Shown here: positions 1-8,904 of the stretch, piece after piece
Numbering within the stretch: the first letter of the stretch is position 1
Layout: every line of letters begins with the position of its first letter
Source: Chryseobacterium sp. R2A-55
GTDB lineage: Bacteria > Bacteroidota > Bacteroidia > Flavobacteriales > Weeksellaceae
DNA length: 64,000 nt
NCBI RefSeq assembly: GCF_021401085.1
Contig: NZ_JACBFP010000006.1
Coordinates: 105,647 to 169,646, forward strand
Reading direction: 5' to 3'
Translations under genes and position numbers: made by a program
The notes under the pieces: generated by a model
What the model saw: the letters and a program-made list of their open reading frames with translations, nothing else
Databases searched by the model: none
What the model was told of the DNA's origin: nothing

Positions 1-1
1 T

Positions 2-757
2 ACCACAGAAGCTTTGGAACAAATCATTTCCACAAATCAAATCTCCAATTTCACTACTGTGGTTTATGGGCCTGACTGGAATAAAGGAGTGATTGGAATT
101 GTGGCGTCCAGATTGACAGAGACGTATTATAAACCTACCCTGGTTTTCACTGATGGGAACAACGGAGAACTGGTAGCTTCTGCCCGTTCAGTTTCAGATT
201 TTGATGTGCATGATGCTTTGGAATACTGTTCGGACCTGTTCCTGAAATTTGGGGGTCACCCAGCTGCCGCAGGACTTTCCATGGAGAAAGACAAATTTGA
301 TCTTTTCAAGGAAAAGTTTGAAAAAGTAGTTGCCGAAAAAATTCAGGAACACCAAAAAGAACCGAGCGTAAAAATAGATTCAGATGTGCAGATTGACGAG
401 CTGAATAAGGAGTTCTTCAATTTCCACAGAAAACTGGCACCATTCGGACCACACAATATGAAACCGATTTTGGTATTGAAAAACCAAAAAGTTTCAGGCT
501 ATGTAAAAACAATGGGAAAAGACGGTAGCCACTTGAAATTCTACATCAAACAGGAATCCACCGGAAGAAATATAGAATGTGTCGGTTTCAAATTGGGGAA
601 ATTTGCGGATGATTTCAGGGAAAAAACCTTCGATATTGCTTTTACTGCAGAAGAAAATCACTGGAAAGGCAATGTCACCTACTACCTGAACATTCGCGAT
701 GTGAGATTTCACGAAAAGGAAAGTGACCATGTAGATTTTAAAGAAATCACCAGTTAA
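2..757 (+). CDS. recJ: Single-stranded-DNA-specific exonuclease RecJ, C-terminal part
   Basis: The frame is open to the left window edge, so only the last 251 codons are seen. RecJ is a 5'-3' exonuclease on single-stranded DNA used in recombination and mismatch repair. The visible part holds the end of the DHH/DHHA1 core, with the motif GGHPAAAGLS at about nt 251-280, and the C-terminal OB-like domain (KPILVLKNQKVSG onward). The catalytic DHH motifs would lie upstream, outside the window. A TTG at nt 14 is internal and is not the start. The gene ends 38 bp before the convergent GNAT-like gene. Function is confident from the DHHA1 motif and domain order; the N-terminus cannot be judged. Confidence 0.93.
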   Translation, partial: TTEALEQIISTNQISNFTTVVYGPDWNKGVIGIVASRLTETYYKPTLVFTDGNNGELVASARSVSDFDVHDALEYCSDLFLKFGGHPAAAGLSMEKDKFDLFKEKFEKVVAEKIQEHQKEPSVKIDSDVQIDELNKEFFNFHRKLAPFGPHNMKPILVLKNQKVSGYVKTMGKDGSHLKFYIKQESTGRNIECVGFKLGKFADDFREKTFDIAFTAEENHWKGNVTYYLNIRDVRFHEKESDHVDFKEITS

Positions 758-794
758 TTTGATTGGAGGTTCACGACCAATATTTTGGGGCGGA

Positions 795-1946
795 TCACAC
801 TATTTTATGCCTTTCAAAAGTTTTAGTTCGGTCAAAAAGGTAGCGGTAAGTCGCTAATTTCCGCGTAACTTCCGTTTCAAGGTTTTCGGCAATCTTCAGC
901 ATTTTAGGGTTGAAATCGCCGATCCACTGCATTTCATAATCTTCGAAATCGGTGGTTTTTCTAAAATGTTTTGTTCCTTCCCAAATCATGTATCCGTCGA
1001 TTCCCTTTTTTTGCCATTCCGGAACGATTCCGAAAACCAAACCCACCATTTTTTTGTTTTTTTTAAATTTTTTAGCCAAAACAAATTTCAGTTTTTCCCA
1101 AAATCCGAATTTCCCATCCAGATATTTAAACCATTGGTTCAGGTCGGGAATATTCATCCACATCGCAATTGGTTTTTCATTTTCATAAATAAACCAGGAT
1201 ATATGCTCATTGATAATTGGCTTTAAGGTATGGAACAGTTTCAAGGTTTGAGTTTCTGTCAACTGTTTTCCTTCGCCGTGATTTGCCCAGGCTTTGTTAT
1301 AAATCTCGGTGAAATCTTTTGCGAATTTTTCCAGCTTTTTCACCTTCATCCTTTTTGCTGAAATATTTTTATTCTCTGAAACTCTTCGGTGCATTTCCAG
1401 GAAATTCTCTGCAACCGAGGCGTGAACTTTTCTCCCGAAACAGAGCTGATTAAAATAAACCTGAAAACCATAATTCTCAAAAAGCATTTTGTAGTATGGT
1501 GGATTGTAATTCATGCAGAACAGCGGTTCAAAAAATCCCTCGGTCAAAAGTCCCCAGAATTTGTCCCGCTCCCCAAAATTGATGGGTCCGTCCATCGCCT
1601 CCATTCCTCTCTGCTGAAGCCAATTTTTTGCAAAATCAAAAATGAAATCTGCCGTTTTCTGATCATCGACACAATCAAAAAAACCGATTCCGCCGGTTGG
1701 TTGTTTCTGCTTGTATTTTTTGTTAATGAAGACCGCTATCTTACCAACGGTCACATTTTGGTCATTGACAAAGAGAAAACGTGCACATTCGCCGTGCCGG
1801 AAATTCTTATTCTTACGTGGGTCAAAAACTGCTTCCACGTCTTTATCTAAAGGGCGGATATAATTTTTATCCCCCAAAAATATCCTCGCCGGAAAATCGA
1901 GAAATTCTTTCCTGTGCAGATCGGAAACAACATGTATAGCCCTCAT
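795..1946 (-). CDS. GNAT-like acetyltransferase-fold protein
   Basis: A 383-residue protein without signal peptide or membrane segments. The N-terminal half contains a GNAT-like stretch (FLFVNDQNVTVGKIAVFIN, then a region with GGIGFFDC). The second half resembles a second GNAT-like lobe (WFIYENEKPIAMWMNIPD, then GLVFGIVPEWQKKGIDGYMI, which reads like an acetyl-CoA-binding loop). Similar proteins are common in Flavobacteriia as uncharacterised GNAT-family members; no substrate can be named. A -7 box (CAAAAATA on the plus strand, nt 1951-1958) ends 4 nt before the ATG, so the mRNA may be leaderless. It is transcribed divergently from the kefF-like gene. Confidence 0.75.
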   Translation of the reverse strand: MRAIHVVSDLHRKEFLDFPARIFLGDKNYIRPLDKDVEAVFDPRKNKNFRHGECARFLFVNDQNVTVGKIAVFINKKYKQKQPTGGIGFFDCVDDQKTADFIFDFAKNWLQQRGMEAMDGPINFGERDKFWGLLTEGFFEPLFCMNYNPPYYKMLFENYGFQVYFNQLCFGRKVHASVAENFLEMHRRVSENKNISAKRMKVKKLEKFAKDFTEIYNKAWANHGEGKQLTETQTLKLFHTLKPIINEHISWFIYENEKPIAMWMNIPDLNQWFKYLDGKFGFWEKLKFVLAKKFKKNKKMVGLVFGIVPEWQKKGIDGYMIWEGTKHFRKTTDFEDYEMQWIGDFNPKMLKIAENLETEVTRKLATYRYLFDRTKTFERHKIV

Positions 1947-1950
1947 TTTT

Positions 1951-1958
1951 CAAAAATA
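1951..1958 (-). promoter_or_regulatory. -7 promoter box TATTTTTG of the GNAT-like gene
   Basis: On the minus strand the sequence reads TATTTTTG, matching the Bacteroidota -7 consensus TAnnTTTG. Only four bases separate it from the ATG at 1946, so transcription would start at or next to the start codon. Confidence 0.55.
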
Positions 1959-2025
1959 AAAAATATTTCTATGGGAATAAAAATGGAAACACATTTTTCA
2001 TTAACTTTATTGAAACTTCAGACCC

Positions 2026-2547
2026 TTGAAAAAGACGCTAGTTATTTTTGCACACCCTTATTTTGAGTATTCCACCACCAATGTGGAACTGATAAAGGTT
2101 TACAAAGATTCTGCCGATTTTGAGTTCAAAGATTTATACGAAGAGTACCCCGATTTCCATATCGCCACCTTTCGGGAAAGAAAAAGGATCGTGAACTATG
2201 ACCGTTTGATTTTTCACTTTCCATTGATTTGGTTCGGAATGCCACCACTTTTGCGGCTTTGGATTGATGAAGTTTTTGATATGAACTGGATCGCGAAAGA
2301 AAATGACCCATTATCCAACAAAGATGCCTTCATCATTGTAACCACCGGAGGAAAAGAACAGAACTACACGGAAAAAGGTCTTTACGGCGCCACGATTTCC
2401 CAACTGATGCTTCCGCTCCGACTTGCCCTGAAAGTGAACAACATTGAGGTAAAGGAGATCATCGCCGTTCACAACGCAGATGATTTAACGCAACATGCCC
2501 TACAAGAAATAACCGAACAAATAAGGAGAAAGCTAAACACAGGATGA
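2026..2547 (+). CDS. KefF-like NAD(P)H:quinone oxidoreductase (flavodoxin fold)
   Basis: A 173-residue flavodoxin-like protein of the NQO/KefF family. It begins with MKKTLVIFAHPYFEYSTTN, the FMN/FAD phosphate-binding strand and loop, and later has FHFPLIWFGMPPLLRLWID, the family's typical Pro-Leu-Trp-Trp-like segment. KefF proteins are soluble partners that activate KefC-type K+/H+ antiporters and reduce quinones. The stop codon overlaps the ATG of the following antiporter by 4 bp (ATGA), so the two are translationally coupled, which supports the ancillary-subunit role. The start is TTG at 2026; no ATG gives a complete first strand. A near-consensus -7 box (TAACTTTA, 2002-2009) lies upstream. 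Confidence 0.82.
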   Translation: MKKTLVIFAHPYFEYSTTNVELIKVYKDSADFEFKDLYEEYPDFHIATFRERKRIVNYDRLIFHFPLIWFGMPPLLRLWIDEVFDMNWIAKENDPLSNKDAFIIVTTGGKEQNYTEKGLYGATISQLMLPLRLALKVNNIEVKEIIAVHNADDLTQHALQEITEQIRRKLNTG

Positions 2548-4385
2548 ATGATACCTCACTTGCATACACCACGCTGATTTTTTTGGGTGCCGCAATCATC
2601 ATGGTTCCGCTGGTTCGCAGGTTGGGACTCAGCTCTGTTATTGGGTATATCATAGGTGGAATGATCATCGGTCCTTTTGGTCTGAAATTAACCGGTAAAG
2701 ATACAGACGATATCATGCATGCTGCAGAATTCGGGGTAATCATGCTTCTTTTTTTGGTGGGTCTGGAAATTGCACCAAAAAAATTCTGGATGATCAGACA
2801 AAAAATTATCGGAATGGGACTGAGCCAAATGGTGATCACATCCGCAGTTCTGTTCCTCATTTTCTATCTTGCCCAATGGCGGACTGACCAGGCTTTTGTA
2901 GCGGCACTGTGTTTTGCGCTTTCTTCCACGGCGATTGTTCTGCAGACTTTGAAGGAAAAAAACATTTTCAGAACAGATGCGGGAACTGCCTCCTTTTCAA
3001 TTCTGCTGTTCCAGGATATTTCTGTGATTCCCATTCTGGCTTTGTTGCCGATTTTAGCCAAAAAGTCGCCAGAGGATGAGAATCAGATTTTACTGCAATA
3101 TCTTCCCGACTGGCTGCAGCCATTTTCAATCATACTGGGTGTGGCGGTACTGATTTTCTTGGGGCGGTATATTTTCGTCCCCTTCTTACGCTACGTCTCG
3201 AAGTCGGGAATGCCGGAACTGCTCACCGCTTCATCTCTGTTTTTGGTCGTCGGCGTTTCTGAACTGATGTATGCGGTTGGTTTGAGCCCAGCTTTGGGGG
3301 CATTCATCGCCGGTGTAATGTTGGCAAACAGTGAGTTCCGCCATGAACTGGAAAGCCAAATCAATCCATTCAAAGGACTGCTTCTAGCGGTATTCTTCGT
3401 GAGTGTGGGCTCCACCATCAACTTTTCAGTAATCGGACAGGATCCGATGTTTATTTTCACCTTGGTACTGGTGGTTTTAGTTGTAAAATTTCTGGTACTC
3501 TTTGGAATTGGGAAATTTTCGAAACTGAGAATCGATCAGAATTTTTTGCTTGCATTTGCGCTTTCGCAGGTGGGAGAATTTTCCTTCGTTCTGGTGAACT
3601 ATTCCACAAAGCTCTATCTTTTGAGTCCAAAATTAAATGCACAACTCATGGCGGTGACCGCAATCACCATGTGTATCACTCCCATTCTTCTGATCATCAA
3701 TGAAAAATTCATTGAACCCAGGACTTTAAAGATAAATGATTTAAATGATTATCCTGAGCTTCACGTCGCTCAACAGAAAATCATACTCGTGGGTTTCGGG
3801 CATTTTGGCAGCACGGTGGGAAGATTGCTTAGAGTAAACGGAATCAAGCCAACCATTTTGGATAATGATCCTGAAAGGATAAATCTGTTACGGTCAAATG
3901 GATTCAAGGTCTATTACGGTGATGCGACAAAACCTGAAACCCTTCGTTCGGCAGGTGCTGAAACAGCAGATTTGCTGATTCTTTGTTTAGACGATATTGA
4001 AAGCAATAAGTTCATTACCGAATACGCCAAACAACATTTTCCGCAGCTGAAGATTTTCGTGCGCGCCAAAAACCGGCTCGACGCTTACGATTTCATCAAC
4101 AACAATGTGGAAAACATCTACCGGGAAACTTTGGGAACGGCAGTTGATATGGCGGTAGACGTGTTAAAGGCAACAGGAATGCGTGCTTATGCTGCCCGAA
4201 GACTGGGAAGAAGATTCATGCTGATCGATAAAGCGATGGTGCGAAAACTGGCTAAAGAGCAACTTAAAGACAAAGTGACCTTTACCATGAAGAAATCCCT
4301 GGAAAAAGAAGCAGAACTCCTCGCAGAAGACAGCCATTCTTTTGACGAAACGCAATGGAATGATAATGAAGAGTATATGAATTGA
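2544..4385 (+). CDS. KefB/KefC-type monovalent cation:proton antiporter (CPA2) with RCK domain
   Basis: A 613-residue protein. Residues 1-400 are strongly hydrophobic, consistent with about 12 membrane segments of a CPA2 Na+(K+)/H+ exchanger. A TrkA-N/RCK nucleotide-binding domain follows, starting near residue 413 with the Rossmann motif VGFGHFGSTVG, then ILDNDPERI and YYGDATKPETL. The charged C-terminal tail is typical of Kef proteins. It would exchange K+ for H+ across the inner membrane, gated by ligand binding to the RCK domain. Coupling by a 4-bp overlap to a KefF-like gene supports a Kef system over a general Na+/H+ exchanger, but the ion is inferred. Confidence 0.88.
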   Translation: MNDTSLAYTTLIFLGAAIIMVPLVRRLGLSSVIGYIIGGMIIGPFGLKLTGKDTDDIMHAAEFGVIMLLFLVGLEIAPKKFWMIRQKIIGMGLSQMVITSAVLFLIFYLAQWRTDQAFVAALCFALSSTAIVLQTLKEKNIFRTDAGTASFSILLFQDISVIPILALLPILAKKSPEDENQILLQYLPDWLQPFSIILGVAVLIFLGRYIFVPFLRYVSKSGMPELLTASSLFLVVGVSELMYAVGLSPALGAFIAGVMLANSEFRHELESQINPFKGLLLAVFFVSVGSTINFSVIGQDPMFIFTLVLVVLVVKFLVLFGIGKFSKLRIDQNFLLAFALSQVGEFSFVLVNYSTKLYLLSPKLNAQLMAVTAITMCITPILLIINEKFIEPRTLKINDLNDYPELHVAQQKIILVGFGHFGSTVGRLLRVNGIKPTILDNDPERINLLRSNGFKVYYGDATKPETLRSAGAETADLLILCLDDIESNKFITEYAKQHFPQLKIFVRAKNRLDAYDFINNNVENIYRETLGTAVDMAVDVLKATGMRAYAARRLGRRFMLIDKAMVRKLAKEQLKDKVTFTMKKSLEKEAELLAEDSHSFDETQWNDNEEYMN

Positions 4386-4443
4386 GAAGAGACTCCCATT
4401 TCTTCATTTCCAACAAAATGGAATTATTTATATGAAAAAAGCT

Positions 4444-4932
4444 TTAGTAATCCGGGCAATCTTTTAGTTGAACGTTCGAAAGGATTAAGGTTTTATCTTT
4501 CAAGGTGACTTTCACATCAGGAAAAGTTCCTTCCATGCAATCTCCGGTTTGGTCGTTGAAATCACCGTTTGATGCTTCAATTTTCACCTCGTTCCCGGAA
4601 AGCTTGTAGTTATTTTCGTTGAAATCGTAACCGGTCAGCAGATAATTGCGCCCGTCAATTCTGATATTTCCCCTGTTTGAATTTTGGTCAAAATAAAACA
4701 AGGTCAATCCATCTTTGGTGAAAATGGAACGAGCTCTTCCCGCAGAAATATCCTGCGGATTGATCTCAAAAACCGCTGGTGAATCTGGATTTTCAATGGT
4801 GGGAATTTGCAAACGATCACTTTTTGTGATCATGGAGCTCTCTGAGGTGCTGTTTGCGGAACCAGCTTCATTATCTTTCGTACAGCAAACCACCATCGAG
4901 AAAATCAGCACAACTGCAAGTAAATTTTTCAT
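4444..4932 (-). CDS. Hypothetical lipoprotein
   Basis: A 162-residue protein with a short lipoprotein signal: KNLL at the start, a hydrophobic core and MVVCC, where Cys16 or Cys17 would be lipidated. The mature part is small and beta-rich with no family I recognise. A Cys pair (GDCMEGTF and LKDCPDY) near the end could form a disulfide. It lies 42 bp downstream of the GH13 gene on the same strand and may be co-transcribed. Function unknown. Confidence 0.7.
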   Translation of the reverse strand: MKNLLAVVLIFSMVVCCTKDNEAGSANSTSESSMITKSDRLQIPTIENPDSPAVFEINPQDISAGRARSIFTKDGLTLFYFDQNSNRGNIRIDGRNYLLTGYDFNENNYKLSGNEVKIEASNGDFNDQTGDCMEGTFPDVKVTLKDKTLILSNVQLKDCPDY

Positions 4933-4974
4933 TGTTCTTTTGTTAAAAGTCCTTGTGCAACAATTACTCTGCCT

Positions 4975-6351
4975 TCAAAATTTCTGTTTTACCAAAACCA
5001 AATAGGACCATGGTTTTAATTTCAGGTTGGTTTTTTCTTTAAGCTTAAGAACTTGGTCCGTAAAAAGCTCCCTGTAATTTCCCTGAAAATATTTGGTATC
5101 TAACTCCACATCCACTTCTTTATCGGAAAAATTCAAAATCGGAAAAACAGCGTCCTTATTTTGCTCGCGGTAAAAAGAAATGATTTTGCCTGGATCATTA
5201 TTGACTACCCGAATCATTTCGCCGCCATATTTCCCGTTCCAAAGTGCCTGGTTTTCATGTTTGAGGTGGAAAAGTTTGGTGAAGAGGATTTCGTTTTCAT
5301 CATGTCTCCACTCAATTGGATCTTTGTCGAAAAACTTTAGACTTCTGTTTAAGCCCGCCTCTTGACCACTGTAGCAAAGCATCATTCCATTCACCACTCC
5401 GGTCATCACGATTGCCGTTTTCAGTCCATCACCAAAATTGAGGTATGGATTTCCTTCCCAGGAATTTTTGTCATGATTATCGGTGAAAGTCATCCGGTAC
5501 GCGTTTCTGGGGACCGAATTCACATCGTGTGCAAGATATTCCACCAATCCGCCCAATTTCTGATGATTGACCGCTTCGCGAAGGTGATCCCACAAAGTCC
5601 AGGAATAAGTCATGTCAAAAGATTTTTTGTAAAGGTCCCTGCTTTCCCATTCGGCAAGCATGAAAACGGGTTTGATTTGATCCATTTCGGCTCTTGCATT
5701 TTCCCAGAAATCAATGGGAATAAATCCGGCAACATCTGCTCTATAACCGTCGATATCGGTTTCTTTCAGCCAATACTTAAGTGATTCGGTCATGTATTTT
5801 CTGAAATCAGGATTGTCATAATCAAAGTCAATCACATCATCCCAATCGTACCACGGAGTCGGCTGGAAATTTCCAGAACGTGTCTTGGTGTACCAATCCG
5901 GATGTTCCTTCGCAAGCGGATTGTCCCATGCAGAGTGGTTTCCAACCCAATCGATGATCACATACATTCCCATCGAATGGATTTTTTGTACCAGATCTTT
6001 AAAATCCTGCATCGTCCCGAACTCCGGATTGATTCCCCTGAAATCCTTGACTGAATAATAACTTCCCAGACGGCCTTTTCGGTTTTTTTCGCCAATCGGA
6101 TGAATCGGCATCAACCAAAGAATGTCCACACCCATTTTTTTGAGTCGGGGCAGATGATTTTCAAATGCTTTGAAAGTTCCCTCTTTGGTGTATTGGCGAA
6201 TGTTTACTTCGTAGATTGTGGCATTTTTGCTCCATTCCGGATGCTTGATTTCCACATAATCCTTAGGTTGATAACGCGGATCTTTGGTTTGCGAAGAAAG
6301 CGTGACGAATCCGAACAGAAAAAAAACGATTAAAAAAAAGGAAGGTCTCAT
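4975..6351 (-). CDS. Secreted alpha-amylase-family glycoside hydrolase (GH13)
   Basis: A 458-residue enzyme with an N-terminal signal peptide (hydrophobic run to about residue 20, then SSQT), so probably periplasmic. The GH13 barrel motifs are all present: region I VIIDWVGNHS (about 131-140), region II DGYRADVAGF with nucleophile Asp206, region III MLAEWE with acid/base Glu234, and region IV FTDNHD with Asp294. A beta-sandwich C-terminal domain follows. It should cleave or rearrange alpha-1,4-glucans; specificity is not readable. No susCD genes are nearby, so it is not part of an obvious polysaccharide utilisation locus. All catalytic residues are intact. Confidence 0.9.
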   Translation of the reverse strand: MRPSFFLIVFFLFGFVTLSSQTKDPRYQPKDYVEIKHPEWSKNATIYEVNIRQYTKEGTFKAFENHLPRLKKMGVDILWLMPIHPIGEKNRKGRLGSYYSVKDFRGINPEFGTMQDFKDLVQKIHSMGMYVIIDWVGNHSAWDNPLAKEHPDWYTKTRSGNFQPTPWYDWDDVIDFDYDNPDFRKYMTESLKYWLKETDIDGYRADVAGFIPIDFWENARAEMDQIKPVFMLAEWESRDLYKKSFDMTYSWTLWDHLREAVNHQKLGGLVEYLAHDVNSVPRNAYRMTFTDNHDKNSWEGNPYLNFGDGLKTAIVMTGVVNGMMLCYSGQEAGLNRSLKFFDKDPIEWRHDENEILFTKLFHLKHENQALWNGKYGGEMIRVVNNDPGKIISFYREQNKDAVFPILNFSDKEVDVELDTKYFQGNYRELFTDQVLKLKEKTNLKLKPWSYLVLVKQKF

Positions 6352-6407
6352 TCTTATTGTTTCCTCAAAATTAGGAAAAAAACGAGTTCATTCCACAGGA
6401 ATCGACT

Positions 6408-6818
6408 TTAAAAATCTAAACTTTGAATCGCAAGCTGATAGCCATTTAAACCAAACCCGCTCAATACTCCATCCGTATTTGGAGCGGTGACCGACTTCTG
6501 TCTGAATTCTTCCCTTTTGTAAATATTCGAAATATGGACCTCTATTTTTGGTTTTAAAATATTTTTCAGGCAATCTGCAATTGCGTAAGAATAATGAGTA
6601 AAAGCACCAGGATTAATAATCAGTGCATCAAAATCATCTTCCTGTATTCTGTTGATGATTTCGCCTTCCACATTGGATTGGTAATGCCGGATTTCATGCT
6701 GTGGAAATTTGTTTTTCAAAGATTCCAAAAAGTTTTCCATGGAGATATTTCCATAGATTTCAGGTTCGCGTGTTCCGAGAAGGTTGAGATTGGGTCCGTT
6801 GAGGATAAGGATTTTCAT
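6408..6818 (-). CDS. aroQ: Type II 3-dehydroquinate dehydratase
   Basis: A 136-residue protein, slightly shorter than the usual 140-150 but complete. It dehydrates 3-dehydroquinate to 3-dehydroshikimate in the shikimate pathway. Diagnostic motifs are LNGPNLNLLGTREPEIYG at the start, NPGAFTHYSYAI in the middle and EVHISNIYKREEFR, which hold the Tyr/Arg/His residues of the type II active site. Another shikimate gene, aroC, lies at 60.8 kb. The start ATG lies directly before KILILNGPN, as in the family. Confidence 0.96.
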   Translation of the reverse strand: MKILILNGPNLNLLGTREPEIYGNISMENFLESLKNKFPQHEIRHYQSNVEGEIINRIQEDDFDALIINPGAFTHYSYAIADCLKNILKPKIEVHISNIYKREEFRQKSVTAPNTDGVLSGFGLNGYQLAIQSLDF

Positions 6819-6851
6819 AGCTTTTAAGAGTCATTAAAGGTACACATAAAA

Positions 6852-6877
6852 AAACTTCCGAAAAAATTCGGAAGTTT
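6852..6877 (-). terminator. Rho-independent terminator after tRNA-Glu
   Basis: An 11-bp stem (6852-6862 with 6867-6877) encloses a 4-base loop and is followed on the minus strand by a run of T. It ends the rpsT/tRNA-Glu transcript. Confidence 0.8.
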
Positions 6878-6880
6878 AAG

Positions 6881-6952
6881 TAGCCCGTAGGGGAATCGAA
6901 CCCCTCTTACCAGAATGAAAATCTGAGGTCCTAACCGATAGACGAACGGGCC
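6881..6952 (-). tRNA. tRNA-Glu (anticodon TTC)
   Basis: A 72-nt cloverleaf on the minus strand. The acceptor stem GGCCCGT pairs with ACGGGCT (one G-U at the first pair), the discriminator is A, the anticodon loop TTTTCAT carries TTC, and the T arm is AGGGG-TTCGATT-CCCCT. CCA is not encoded. It lies 17 bp behind rpsT and is probably read from the rpsT promoter, since no separate promoter fits in the gap. Confidence 0.97.
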
Positions 6953-6969
6953 GGACGCTTTTTATCTAA

Positions 6970-7224
6970 TTAAGCAAGTTTGTTCACGTGCTTAGCTAAT
7001 TTGCTTTTAAGGTTTGCCGCCTTGTTTTTGTGGATGATGTTTTTCTTCACCAATTTGTCCAACAAAGAGATCACTTTTGGCAATTGCTCAGTCGCAACTT
7101 TTTTGTCTTCTTCATTTCTCAGTACTTTCACAGCTGTTCTAGCAGTTTTGTGATAGTATCTGTTACGCGCTCTTTTTACCGCGTTTTGTCTTATTCTTTT
7201 TAGTGCTGATTTATGATTTGCCAT
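6970..7224 (-). CDS. rpsT: 30S ribosomal protein S20
   Basis: An 84-residue, Lys/Arg-rich helical protein of normal S20 length. It begins [18 protein letters not shown], the family signature, and has the conserved [17 protein letters not shown] near the end. S20 binds 16S rRNA in the body of the small subunit. It has a full promoter (TTG-N19-TATCTTTG) just upstream and is followed by tRNA-Glu and a strong terminator. Confidence 0.98.
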   Translation of the reverse strand: MANHKSALKRIRQNAVKRARNRYYHKTARTAVKVLRNEEDKKVATEQLPKVISLLDKLVKKNIIHKNKAANLKSKLAKHVNKLA

Positions 7225-7246
7225 AACTGTTTCTGAAATGTGGGTG

Positions 7247-7276
7247 CAAAGATATAAATTATTTTTATTCCCACAA
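7247..7276 (-). promoter_or_regulatory. rpsT promoter (TTG-N19-TATCTTTG)
   Basis: On the minus strand a -33 TTG (7276-7274) is followed after 19 bases by TATCTTTG (7254-7247), the Bacteroidota housekeeping promoter. The leader to the rpsT ATG would be about 17 nt. Confidence 0.75.
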
Positions 7277-7480
7277 ATATTTTTTAAAAATTTCTAAAAA
7301 AAGTTGTCACTGATTTTTCAAATGGCACCGCGTTCAAACTCATGAACTTCTGCTAAAGCATGGTATTACTCCATTAAAATCGCTTTTGCAAAATTATGGA
7401 AAAAATACCACTCTTAAGAATCTGCAAGCCACAATCGGAATATTAGTGCACTTCTGCAAAGTTGTATTCTCCATAAAATG

Positions 7481-7552
7481 TAGCCTATAAAGGAATCGAA
7501 CCTCTGTTGCAAGAATGAAAATCTTGAGTCCTAACCACTAGACGAATAGGCC
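7481..7552 (-). tRNA. Second tRNA-Glu (anticodon TTC), divergent copy
   Basis: A 72-nt cloverleaf with acceptor GGCCTAT/ATAGGCT, discriminator A, an anticodon stem CAAGA/TCTTG around loop TTTTCAT (TTC) and a T arm AGAGG-TTCGATT-CCTTT that includes one G-U pair. It has the same length and anticodon as the copy at 6881-6952 but differs in the acceptor, anticodon and T stems. The changes are largely compensated, so pairing is kept. It has its own promoter. CCA is not encoded. It could be a minor, drifting copy rather than a main Glu tRNA. Confidence 0.85.
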
Positions 7553-7565
7553 GTTTTTGGGACTG

Positions 7566-7595
7566 CAAAATTATCAATTATCTTTTATTCCACAA
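7566..7595 (-). promoter_or_regulatory. Promoter of the second tRNA-Glu (TTG-N19-TAATTTTG)
   Basis: On the minus strand TTG (7595-7593), 19 bases, then TAATTTTG (7573-7566). The box ends 13 nt upstream of the mature tRNA 5' end, a normal distance for a stable RNA gene. Confidence 0.72.
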
Positions 7596-7604
7596 AACGA
7601 TACT

Positions 7605-8882
7605 CTATTTTGTCACTTTTTGAATGACGGTATTTTTAACCCCTTTTTCCTCAAGCTCTTTCTGTGCCGCTACTGCTTCTTCAAGACTGGAAAACTTGCC
7701 ATACGTGTAATAAAACTTACCATTCACTTTGTCTCGTTCCACATCCTTCAACGTATTCAGAATCGGCGAATTTGAACTTAATTTCTGATCGGTCACCGCA
7801 AGTTCGATATTGTAATAGCCAATTCCCAGTTTCTGGTTCGGGACGAAGGAAATCGAAGTTGCATTATTAAAACCTGCTTCTCTAGCCGTCTTGAGATTAT
7901 TGTCACGAACGGACGCCATGTTGGTCACCGCATAATAATAGCGATAAAACCCGCCTTCCTTAATCGTGAGAATATAATTTAATCCCTTCAGAGCGGGATC
8001 TCCGGCTACATATTTTGAAGGAGACGACATCAGTAAAATCCTGAAATCATTTTTCAAAGGCTGCTCCACCGGTTTTTCGGGCTCCGCATTTTTCACAGCG
8101 TTTCGCTCCCGCGTTTTTTTGTAGCTGATGATTGCGTCGTAGATACTGTTTGCAATTTCGGACTGTCCTTTTTCGGAAGCCAGATACATCGCATCATCAT
8201 AATTACTGATGAATCCTGTTTCAATCAACACTGAAGGCATTGCATTCAGTCTTAAAACGTGCAGGTTTTGCTGCTTCACCCCGCGTGAAAACCGTTTGTC
8301 TTTCTTTTCAAAATTTTCTTCCACAAAGCTTCCGAACAACAGACTGCTCTCCAAATATTTACTTTGCTGGATCTTTAAGGCAATCAGGGATTCAGGTGAT
8401 TTGGGGTCATAAGACGCAAACATTTCCCGGTCTTTTTCGTCTAGAAAAATCACGTCGTTTTCAGCTTTGGCAACTTCAAGGTTGGTTTTATTTTGATCGG
8501 GTCCCTGCACGAAAGTTTCCGTTCCATAGGGAGCGGAACGGGTGTTGGCGTTGCAGTGCACAGAGATGAACAGATCGGCCTTGCTTCTGTTGGCAAGATT
8601 CGTTCTGTCTAATAGCGACGGGTACTCATCAATTTTTCTGGTATAAATAACTTTGAAGTCTTTGTCTTTTTCGAGCATTCTTCCAAGTTTGAGCACAATG
8701 GCAAGGGTAACATCTTTTTCATTGAGCCTTCCTGTTTCGCTGTAAAATCGGTTTGCCCCAAAATTGGAACCGCCATGACCCGCATCCAAAACCACGGTAA
8801 ACTTCTTTTGAGCACCAGAAAAAACAAACAGAAAAAAGAAAATGAAGTGAAGATATTTTTTAAAAGAAAAACTTTGATTCAT
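7605..8882 (-). CDS. N-acetylmuramoyl-L-alanine amidase (Amidase_3) with SPOR-like C-terminus
   Basis: A 425-residue exported enzyme with a signal peptide ending near FVFSGAQ. It cleaves the amide bond between N-acetylmuramic acid and the stem peptide, as in daughter-cell separation. The Amidase_3 zinc site is complete: His36 in LDAGHGG, Glu55 in LNEKDVT, His109 in ISVHCNAN, and the catalytic Glu221 in VLIETGFIS. The last ~150 residues contain two SPOR-like units (FYRYYYAVTNMAS... and KFYYTYGKFSSLEEAVAAQ), which in this family bind denuded septal glycan. It is divergent from lptD with a 55-bp shared control region. Confidence 0.93.
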   Translation of the reverse strand: MNQSFSFKKYLHFIFFFLFVFSGAQKKFTVVLDAGHGGSNFGANRFYSETGRLNEKDVTLAIVLKLGRMLEKDKDFKVIYTRKIDEYPSLLDRTNLANRSKADLFISVHCNANTRSAPYGTETFVQGPDQNKTNLEVAKAENDVIFLDEKDREMFASYDPKSPESLIALKIQQSKYLESSLLFGSFVEENFEKKDKRFSRGVKQQNLHVLRLNAMPSVLIETGFISNYDDAMYLASEKGQSEIANSIYDAIISYKKTRERNAVKNAEPEKPVEQPLKNDFRILLMSSPSKYVAGDPALKGLNYILTIKEGGFYRYYYAVTNMASVRDNNLKTAREAGFNNATSISFVPNQKLGIGYYNIELAVTDQKLSSNSPILNTLKDVERDKVNGKFYYTYGKFSSLEEAVAAQKELEEKGVKNTVIQKVTK

Positions 8883-8904
8883 CTTTAAATTTTAAAAATT
8901 ATAG

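Noticed and set aside
1389..1850. A 153-codon plus-strand frame
   Set aside because: Antisense to the GNAT-like gene and without recognisable motifs.
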